43,303 nucleotides of DNA from Hyphomicrobiales bacterium (GTDB lineage Bacteria > Pseudomonadota > Alphaproteobacteria > Rhizobiales > Xanthobacteraceae). Position numbers and translations under genes: made by a program. The notes beneath the pieces are model-generated. The model searched no databases. It saw only the letters and a program-made list of their open reading frames with translations, and was not told the origin of the DNA. Of the stretch, positions 34,902-41,530 are shown one piece after another. Each line of letters begins with the position of its first letter. Position 1 is the first letter of the stretch. The stretch is from positions 1 through 43,303 of the forward strand of contig JAFKKS010000255.1 of assembly GCA_017304555.1 (NCBI GenBank), written 5' to 3'.

Positions 34902-35804
34902 ATGACCCCGCGTGTCGTCCCTATCAAACCATGCGCGCCGGACGTGAGCAGCGAAAAGACAACGTTTCGCGTCCGGCGGCGGCATCTCAAGATCGTCCTT
35001 CCGATCGCGGTGCTTTGCGCGGTTGTCGCGGTGGCGGTCTTCGCCCCCGCACTGGCGCCGTTTGATCCGACCTCCCAACATCTGAGCCTGCGGCTTCGGC
35101 CGCCGAGCTGGATCAAGGGCGGCGACCCGCGGTTCCTGCTGGGCACCGATCATCTCGGCCGCGACATCCTGAGCCGCCTTTATTATGGAGCGCGCGTTTC
35201 GCTCCCGATTGCGCTCGCCGCTACGACGACGGGCGCGCTTATCGGGATCACGCTCGGCCTCCTCTCCGGCTATTTCCGCGGCGTTGTCGACAGCATCGTG
35301 ACGAAGCTGATCGACATCCAGCTGTCCTTTCCTTTCATCCTGTTCGCGATCGCCGTCATCGCGATATCCGGCCCCAAGCTCTACATGCTCGTTCTCGTGC
35401 TTGCCGCTCGCAGTTGGACGACCTTCGCTCGCGTGGTGCGCGGCGAGACCTTCGTGATCGGCGGCAACGACTATGTCGTGGCGGCGCGCGCACTCGGCGC
35501 CTCGCAGCCGCGCGTCATCTTCCGCCACATCCTTCCGAACATCCTGCCGCTCGCGGTGGTGATCGGAACGCTCGACATCGGCGCGCTGATCATCCTCGAA
35601 TCGACGCTGAGCTTCCTGGGGCTCGGCGTGCAGCCGCCGACGGTCAGTTGGGGGCGGGAGTTGAGCGAAGCACGCCAATACATTCAGCTCGCCTGGTGGA
35701 CGACGACCTTTCCGGGCCTCGCGCTGCTCGTCGTCGTGCTCTTCGTCAACCTGCTGGGCGACGGTTTGCGCGACATCCTCGATCCCCGGCTGAGGGCGCG
35801 ATGA
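34902..35804 (+). CDS. ABC transporter permease (DppC family)
   Basis: A 300-residue permease. After a charged tail and first helix, LLGTDHLGRDILSRLYYGARVSL is the hallmark of DppC proteins; VVAARALGASQPRVIFRHILPN is the ATPase-contact loop. The gene starts 21 bases after the binding protein and overlaps the next permease by four bases. DppC before DppB is the reverse of the usual order. Confidence 0.92.
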   Translation: MTPRVVPIKPCAPDVSSEKTTFRVRRRHLKIVLPIAVLCAVVAVAVFAPALAPFDPTSQHLSLRLRPPSWIKGGDPRFLLGTDHLGRDILSRLYYGARVSLPIALAATTTGALIGITLGLLSGYFRGVVDSIVTKLIDIQLSFPFILFAIAVIAISGPKLYMLVLVLAARSWTTFARVVRGETFVIGGNDYVVAARALGASQPRVIFRHILPNILPLAVVIGTLDIGALIILESTLSFLGLGVQPPTVSWGRELSEARQYIQLAWWTTTFPGLALLVVVLFVNLLGDGLRDILDPRLRAR

Positions 35805-36718
35805 CCCGTTTGACGCAGCGCCTGTTTCATTTCGCCATCGTCATTCTCGGCGTGACGACGCTGGTGTTTATCGCGCTGCGGATGACCGGCGATCCGGCGC
35901 TGATGCTACTGCCGGGCGATCCGACGCCGGAAGACATCATGCTGGCGCGTCAGAAGCTTGGCGTGGATCAGCCGTGGTTGACGCAGTACATCACGTTCAT
36001 CAGCAGCGCCTTTCGTGGCGACTTCGGCGTGTCGTTCCAGCACGGTGTCGACGCGACGGGGCTCGTCTTCGAGCGCTTGCCCGCGACCGCAGCACTCGCC
36101 GGCAGCGCGCTTCTGCTCGCCGCGGCCTTCGCCATCCCGCTTGGCATTCTCGCTGCGGTTTATCGCGGCACCGTCATCGACCTCATCGTCATGGTCCTCG
36201 CGGTGATCGGGCAAGGCGTGCCGTTCTTCTGGCTCGGCTTGATGCTGATCCTCATCTTCGGCGTCGAGTTGAGATGGTTTCCCACCGGCGGTTATGGCGG
36301 CTGGCAGCATCTCATTCTGCCGAGCCTCACGCTCGCAGGCTACATCGCGGCGAGCACGGCACGGCTCGCGCGTTCGAGCATGCTGGAGGTGCTCGGCCGC
36401 GACTACATGCGTACCGCGCGCGCGAAGGGCCTGGCGCTGCATGTCGTCGTGCTCAAGCATGGACTGCGCAATGCGGCCATTCCGCTGATCACCTTCCTCG
36501 GCCTGCAGATGGGGCTTCTGCTCGGCGGCACCGTCGTCGTCGAGGAGATCTTCGGCTGGCCGGGCGTCGGGCGCTTGCTGCTGCAAGCGATCTCCTATCG
36601 CGACTACCCGGTCGTGCAGGCCGCAACCTTCATCCTGGCCATGATCTTCGTTCTCGTGAACATCCTGGTCGATCTCATCTACACCGTGCTCGATCCGCGC
36701 ATTCGCGATCAGCGCTGA
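35801..36718 (+). CDS. ABC transporter permease (DppB family)
   Basis: A 305-residue permease with the DppB signature start MTRLTQRLFHFAIVILGVTT, six hydrophobic helices, and the loop RTARAKGLALHVVVLKHGLRNA for ATPase contact. VVVEEIFGWPGVGRLLLQAI is the conserved C-terminal block. ATGA overlap with the DppC-like gene shows coupling. It ends 30 bases before the threonine-synthase-like gene, so that gene probably shares the transcript. Confidence 0.92.
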   Translation: MTRLTQRLFHFAIVILGVTTLVFIALRMTGDPALMLLPGDPTPEDIMLARQKLGVDQPWLTQYITFISSAFRGDFGVSFQHGVDATGLVFERLPATAALAGSALLLAAAFAIPLGILAAVYRGTVIDLIVMVLAVIGQGVPFFWLGLMLILIFGVELRWFPTGGYGGWQHLILPSLTLAGYIAASTARLARSSMLEVLGRDYMRTARAKGLALHVVVLKHGLRNAAIPLITFLGLQMGLLLGGTVVVEEIFGWPGVGRLLLQAISYRDYPVVQAATFILAMIFVLVNILVDLIYTVLDPRIRDQR

Positions 36719-36748
36719 CCCTCTTATGAACATTGTGGGACGTTGAAT

Positions 36749-37981
36749 ATGGATTCGTGGGCAGGCTTCAAAAGTTACGTGACGCATCTCGAATGCAGCG
36801 CCACCGGCGAGCGCTACGCCGCAGGCCAGCCGCACAATCTCTCAAAGGCCGGGAAGCCCCTCCTGGTGCGCTACGATCTGCCGGCGATCGCGCGCGCGGT
36901 GACGCGCGACGACCTGTTGCGGCGAGACCCGGATTTTTGGCGCTATCGCGAACTCCTCCCCGTTCCGCGCGAGGCCGACGTCGTCAGCCTTGGCGAACAG
37001 CTGACGCCGCTCGTCTCGCTCGATGAGACAAGCCGTAAGGCGGGCGGCGGCGCGCTTTTCGTCAAGGACGAAGGCCGCCTTCCGACAGCATCGTTCAAGG
37101 CGCGCGGCATGGCCGTCGCCGTCTCGATGGCCAAGTCGTTCGGCATCAAGCAGATGGCGCTACCGACGGTCGGCAGCGGCGGCGCGTCGTTCGCCGCATA
37201 CTGCCAGCGCGCCGGCATCGACGCTTACGTCTTCTGCCCCGACGACTCGCCGCCCGTGACGATGAGCGAGATCGCGTTCTACGGCGACAAGTTCTTCGCC
37301 GTAAAAGGCGCGCTCGAAGACTGCAACCGCCTCGTCGCGGAAGGCTGCGAGCAGAGAGGCTGGTTCAATATTTCCACGTTGAAGGAGCCCTACCGCATCG
37401 AAGGCAAGAAGACGATGGGTCTGGAACTCGCCGAGCAGTTCGGCTGGACGTTGCCGGACGTCATCTTTTACCCGACCGGTGGCGGCACCGGGTTCATCGG
37501 CATGTGGAAGGCATTCGACGAGCTTGAGGCGATCGGCTGGATTGGCAGCAAGCGGCCGCGCATGGTCGCGGTGCAGACGACCGGATGCTGCCCGATCGTG
37601 AGAGCCGCGGAACAAGGCCACAAGGAAGTACAGACGCCGTGGCCGGACGTGCGCACCAAAGTCTTCGGCGTGCGCGTCAAGAAGCCGCTCGGCGACTATC
37701 TCATCCTGCGCGTCGTCTATGAGAGCAAGGGCTTCGGAAGCGCCGTCAGTGACGAGGACGTCGACGAGACGCGCGCTGCCGTGGCGAATGCCGACGGCGT
37801 GATGCTCTCACCCGAGGGCGCGGCTTGCGTCGCCGCCTACCGGCAAGCGCTCAAGGATGGCAAGGTAACGAAGGATGAGCGCGCAGTCGTCTTCAACACG
37901 GCCATAGGCTTGCGCTCACCGATGGGCACCGTGAAGAACTACATTGACCCGCAAAAAGGCGTCGACTACGCGACGCTTTGA
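36749..37981 (+). CDS. Threonine-synthase-like PLP-dependent enzyme
   Basis: A 410-residue fold-II PLP enzyme. Lys117 in TASFKARGM is the expected Schiff-base residue, TVGSGGASFAAYCQRAGI fits the carboxylate-binding loop, and YPTGGGTGFIGMWKA binds the phosphate. Such proteins are usually called threonine synthase, but many relatives act as dehydratases or on diamino acids, and no thrB or hom is nearby. GGGA precedes the ATG. Position behind the peptide importer suggests a catabolic role in the use of hydroxy or diamino acids; that is inferred. Confidence 0.85.
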   Translation: MDSWAGFKSYVTHLECSATGERYAAGQPHNLSKAGKPLLVRYDLPAIARAVTRDDLLRRDPDFWRYRELLPVPREADVVSLGEQLTPLVSLDETSRKAGGGALFVKDEGRLPTASFKARGMAVAVSMAKSFGIKQMALPTVGSGGASFAAYCQRAGIDAYVFCPDDSPPVTMSEIAFYGDKFFAVKGALEDCNRLVAEGCEQRGWFNISTLKEPYRIEGKKTMGLELAEQFGWTLPDVIFYPTGGGTGFIGMWKAFDELEAIGWIGSKRPRMVAVQTTGCCPIVRAAEQGHKEVQTPWPDVRTKVFGVRVKKPLGDYLILRVVYESKGFGSAVSDEDVDETRAAVANADGVMLSPEGAACVAAYRQALKDGKVTKDERAVVFNTAIGLRSPMGTVKNYIDPQKGVDYATL

Positions 37982-37986
37982 AAGCG

Positions 37987-38008
37987 CGAAGGCTTCGCAT
38001 CGCCTTCG
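37987..38008. terminator. Stem-loop between convergent genes
   Basis: CGAAGGC (37987-37993) and GCCTTCG (38002-38008) form a seven-base stem with an eight-base loop, starting six bases after the PLP-enzyme stop and before the MFS gene end. There is no T-run on either strand, so termination strength is uncertain. Confidence 0.45.
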
Positions 38009-38033
38009 TCACACGCCGGCCTATGCGGCCAGT

Positions 38034-39263
38034 TCAGTGGCTTGCGGCTCTGGCCCGCGGCGCCAGAGTCGCCAGATTCATTGCGACTGCATAGCTGCCC
38101 GGCGAGACACGCCAGTACAGCACCGTGACGACTGCGACGCAGAACAGATGCAGCCCCCAGCCGGCACGATAACTTCCTGTCAGGTCGTGTAAGACGGCGA
38201 CGATCCAGGGCGGCATTGCCGCGATCAGGAAGCCGCCGCCCTGCATCAGCGCAGACAACGCGCCCGCTTGCGCCGGATCCCGCAGATGATCGAGCGCCAC
38301 GATCATGGAAAGCGAAAAGCAGCCGCCCAAACCCGCGCCGAGCAACACCATCCAAAGGAGGGGAGCAGCCTCCGGCTTCAGCGCCAGTGCGACGAAGCCG
38401 ACCGCTTGCATCACGAGCGTGAGCCACAACCACGGCCGGCGATCCTCTTTCCTTCCGGCCAGCACCGGCAGCAACAAAGCTGCAACCGCCTGGCACACCG
38501 CCATGATCGCGAGCAGGCTGCCGCTGGTGGCCGCAGTCCAGCCGAGGCTTTGATAATACGGCGCGAGCCACGCCACGACGGTCGCATAACCGCCGTTGAC
38601 GAGGCCGAAACACGCCATCAGGAGCCAGGTGCGCGGCTGCTTGAGGAAAGCGCGCGCCGAAGCGCTGCCGCTCTTCTGCCGACTCGTGTCCTTCGGCAGA
38701 CTGCGCACAACCAACCCAACGGCAAGCACGGCGGGCAACGCCATCCAGGCGAGACCGGCCCGCCAGCCGCCGGCCGTTGCCGCGATCAATGGCGCCGCCT
38801 GCGCGCCGAGCGCCCCGCCGCCCATCAGCATGGCGGAATAGAGCCCCATGACAATGCCGACATGGCGGGGATAGCGCTCTTTGATCACGCCCGGAAAGAC
38901 GGCCTGCACAGTCGCAGCACCAAATCCGAGCAGAGCCGCGGTTCCCACCATCTCCCAGCCAGTAGAAACGAACAAACGCAGCAGAGAGCCGAGGCCGAGA
39001 ACAACAAGCGCGGCCACGATCGATCTGCGCGCGCCGACCCGAGCCTGCAGCGACGGTCCCGCGAATGCGAGAACGCCCATCAGGAACATCGGCACCAGCG
39101 TCAACAGCGCGATGCCTTGCGGATCGAGGCCCGTCTGCGCGCCGATGTTCGTCGCCAGCGGCCCGACGCCGGTGATGAAAGGCCGCAAGTTGAGACCGGC
39201 CAGCGCGACAGCCGCGAGCAGCAGCGCATGGCCTGCGGTTGTCGATGTCGCCTCGCGTTCCAT
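38034..39263 (-). CDS. MFS transporter, CynX/NimT-like
   Basis: A 409-residue carrier with about 12 hydrophobic segments. The start LAGLNLRPFITGVGPLATNI is characteristic of the CynX/NimT family of cyanate, nitroimidazole and small anion or base transporters. I chose the ATG at 39263, four bases after the deaminase stop; a longer frame runs back inside the deaminase gene without support. It is the last gene of the ankyrin-deaminase-MFS operon. Import or export of a base or deamination product is plausible. Confidence 0.9.
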   Translation of the reverse strand: MEREATSTTAGHALLLAAVALAGLNLRPFITGVGPLATNIGAQTGLDPQGIALLTLVPMFLMGVLAFAGPSLQARVGARRSIVAALVVLGLGSLLRLFVSTGWEMVGTAALLGFGAATVQAVFPGVIKERYPRHVGIVMGLYSAMLMGGGALGAQAAPLIAATAGGWRAGLAWMALPAVLAVGLVVRSLPKDTSRQKSGSASARAFLKQPRTWLLMACFGLVNGGYATVVAWLAPYYQSLGWTAATSGSLLAIMAVCQAVAALLLPVLAGRKEDRRPWLWLTLVMQAVGFVALALKPEAAPLLWMVLLGAGLGGCFSLSMIVALDHLRDPAQAGALSALMQGGGFLIAAMPPWIVAVLHDLTGSYRAGWGLHLFCVAVVTVLYWRVSPGSYAVAMNLATLAPRARAASH

Positions 39264-39267
39264 CGCT

Positions 39268-39741
39268 CTATCGCTGCCCACCGCGGCTCTGCGTCCATTG
39301 CTGATAAAGGTCCGCACGGCCTTCCGGGCGCACGGGGACGTAGCTGATGGCCATGGATTGCTCGGCAAAAGGCTTAGCGAGATCTTCGTAGACCGCTGCC
39401 GTCGAGAGACCGAACGGAGCGCCATCGTCATTGGAATAGGCGTAGGCGACCCTTTTCACGCCGGATATCCGCATCGCCGCCATGCACATCGGACACGGAT
39501 GGCCGCTGGCATAAACGACACAGCCGCTGAGGTCGGACGATCCGAGCTTGTTGCTTGCGTTGCGAAGCGCCGTCATCTCCGCGTGGGCGGTCGGGTCGTT
39601 GGTGATGTGGATCTCGTTCACGCCGGTAGCGACCACCGCGCCATCGCGAACCACCACAGCACCGAACGGGCGGCCGCCTTCAACAATGTTGGCGCGCGCG
39701 AGTTCGATCGCTTCGGCGAGAAATCTCGTTTCGTTGCTCAT
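39268..39741 (-). CDS. Nucleoside/base deaminase (guanine deaminase-like)
   Basis: A 157-residue zinc deaminase of the cytidine-deaminase fold. His53 and Glu55 in TAHAEM, with Cys83 and Cys86 in HPCPMC, form the zinc and catalytic site. The C-terminal half (YAYSNDDGAPFGLSTAAVYEDL) is closer to guanine deaminase than to the tRNA enzyme TadA. AGGAG sits seven bases before the ATG. It is four bases from the MFS gene and 32 from the ankyrin gene. The substrate may be guanine or another purine. Confidence 0.9.
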   Translation of the reverse strand: MSNETRFLAEAIELARANIVEGGRPFGAVVVRDGAVVATGVNEIHITNDPTAHAEMTALRNASNKLGSSDLSGCVVYASGHPCPMCMAAMRISGVKRVAYAYSNDDGAPFGLSTAAVYEDLAKPFAEQSMAISYVPVRPEGRADLYQQWTQSRGGQR

Positions 39742-39773
39742 GAAAATCTCCTTTCCATCGACGCTGAGGATCT

Positions 39774-40445
39774 TCAGCGCGCACCGGCAGCTGCAAGCAG
39801 CTTTTCAATCGTCTTGAAGCCCCGCGCGCGAGCGTGCTGGAGCGGCGTCACTCCCTTGCCGTCAGCCAGATTAACGTTGGCGCCGGCCTTGATGAGCAAA
39901 TCGACGATCCGCTCGTGCCGCTCACCGCCGTCACCCAGGATGATCGCTTCGAGCAGCGCCGTCCAAGCGAGCTTGTTGACGTGATCGACATCGACACCGG
40001 CCTCGATCAGCGTACGCACGGTCTCGACATGACCACGCTCCGAGGCCGGGATAAGAGCCGTGCCGCCGTAGCGGTTGGTGCTTCTGAGATCGGCGCCGTG
40101 CGCCAGCGTCATCTTCAGGATTTCGAGGTGCCCGCGCGCACCGGCGTAGAGATAAGGACTGTCCTCGATCTTGTCCTTGGCGTTGACGTCGGCGCCGGCG
40201 TCAATCAACGCCCTCGCCGCTTCGATCTTGTTGGCATGAGTCGCAGCCAGAAGCGCGGTGGTGCCAGCGGCGTCACGCGCATCGATCTCCGCGCCATCGG
40301 CGAGAAGTTTCTTGATGGCGGCGACGTCGTTCTTTCCTGCCGCCGCATGCAATGAGGTTTTGCTCATGGTTTCTCCTGCTGCAACGAAAGAGGCAGCCGC
40401 CAGCAGTAGAGACGTGACACCTGTGAGCACTGAACGGCGAAGCAT
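39774..40445 (-). CDS. Exported ankyrin-repeat protein
   Basis: A 223-residue protein with a signal peptide (MLRRSVLTGVTSLLLAAASF, cleavage near VAAG) and then five or six ankyrin repeats of about 33 residues, with TALLAATHANKIEAARALIDAGADVNA a clear one and GVTPLQHARARGFKTIEKLL the last. Ankyrin repeats bind proteins. An internal start (MSKTSLHAAAGK) could give a cytosolic form. It heads the operon with deaminase and MFS genes, so it may be a partner of one of them; function otherwise unknown. Confidence 0.85.
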   Translation of the reverse strand: MLRRSVLTGVTSLLLAAASFVAAGETMSKTSLHAAAGKNDVAAIKKLLADGAEIDARDAAGTTALLAATHANKIEAARALIDAGADVNAKDKIEDSPYLYAGARGHLEILKMTLAHGADLRSTNRYGGTALIPASERGHVETVRTLIEAGVDVDHVNKLAWTALLEAIILGDGGERHERIVDLLIKAGANVNLADGKGVTPLQHARARGFKTIEKLLAAAGAR

Positions 40446-40534
40446 TTTGAGTTCCCGCGATGACTGGCCGGAGACGGCCAGGGCTATGACTGCGCGGCCA
40501 ATCGCTTGACCACGCCATCCAGATAGGGAGGGAC

Positions 40535-40584
40535 ATGTTCATTTGGAAATTAAATGTTCAGATAAGCTATATTATAGTTCTGAA
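40535..40584. promoter_or_regulatory. AT-rich divergent promoter with nested dyads (candidate LysR site)
   Basis: In otherwise GC-rich DNA, this stretch holds ATGTTCA twice (40535, 40554; 19 bases apart), then TTCAGA (40557-40562) and TCTGAA (40579-40584) enclosing the palindrome CTATATTATAG (40567-40577). It sits between the ankyrin operon and the LysR gene, where a LysR regulator would be expected to bind. Confidence 0.5.
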
Positions 40585-40628
40585 TGTTGATGACAGGCCT
40601 CGCACGAGCGCGCCCTGGGTGACCAAGC

Positions 40629-41480
40629 ATGTTCGATCCGCGTCTTCTTCGCGCCTTCACCGCAATCGTCGATGCGGGGAGCTTCACACTCGCGGCGGAG
40701 CGTCTGAACATGACGCAATCCACCATCAGCCAGCAGCTCGCCCGGCTCGAGGAAGCTGCAGGTTCGACGTTGATTGACCGCGCTGCGCGGCCGGTCGAGC
40801 CGACAACGGCCGGCGAGCGGCTTCTGGGCTACGCCCGCCGAATCCTAGCGTTACAACAGGAAGCGACGTCGGCGCTTGGCGATCCCGCCGGAACGGGATC
40901 CATCCGGATCGGCGTTCCCGAGGACATCGTCAGCGCAGCGATGGCGAAAGTGTTCGGCGATTTTGCCCAGCGTCACCGCACGATCAGACTGGACGTCACC
41001 GCAGGCCTCAGCCGCGACCTGACCAGACGCTATCGTGCCGACGAATTCGATATCGTCATCGTCAAGGAACCTCAGGCCGCCCCCGATTGCCGGGCGACGT
41101 TTCCGGAAGCCATGGCGTGGTTCGAGAGCGTTTCCGCGCGGGGCAAGTGGCCCAATCCGATTCCGCTGGTCGCGTTTCCTCCGGGAGGTCTCTACCGCGA
41201 GGCGATGTTCGAGCGCGTCGAACGTGAGCAGCTTCGCTGGTATGTCGCCTTCACCGGCAGCAACCTTCACAACGTCTTGGTCGCGGTGGAGGCCGGACTC
41301 GGCCTGTCCCTTCTGCCGAAGAGCGCGACAACCGGATATCGCGTACGGCCATACGCACCTTTCGGCACGGAGCCGGCGATGGCGGTCTCCATCTATTCCT
41401 GGGAAAGCGCAGGCCCAGCCTCGGAACTGGTCGAGCGGATGCGTGCGGTTCTCGCTGTCAGACGCACGCGCAACGGATAG
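40629..41480 (+). CDS. LysR family transcriptional regulator
   Basis: A 283-residue regulator. Residues 1-60 carry the LysR helix-turn-helix (FTLAAERLNMTQSTISQQLARLEEAAG); the rest is a periplasmic-binding-like effector domain, with IRIGVPEDIVSAAMAKVFGD at its start. The ATG follows GGGTGA. It is divergent from the ankyrin-deaminase-MFS operon and probably controls it. The effector is unknown; a purine or related compound would fit the deaminase. Confidence 0.92.
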   Translation: MFDPRLLRAFTAIVDAGSFTLAAERLNMTQSTISQQLARLEEAAGSTLIDRAARPVEPTTAGERLLGYARRILALQQEATSALGDPAGTGSIRIGVPEDIVSAAMAKVFGDFAQRHRTIRLDVTAGLSRDLTRRYRADEFDIVIVKEPQAAPDCRATFPEAMAWFESVSARGKWPNPIPLVAFPPGGLYREAMFERVEREQLRWYVAFTGSNLHNVLVAVEAGLGLSLLPKSATTGYRVRPYAPFGTEPAMAVSIYSWESAGPASELVERMRAVLAVRRTRNG

Positions 41481-41530
41481 ATGAGAGCGTCATCTCTCCG
41501 CTGCATGCGTTGCTAAGCGAGCCTCATCGC

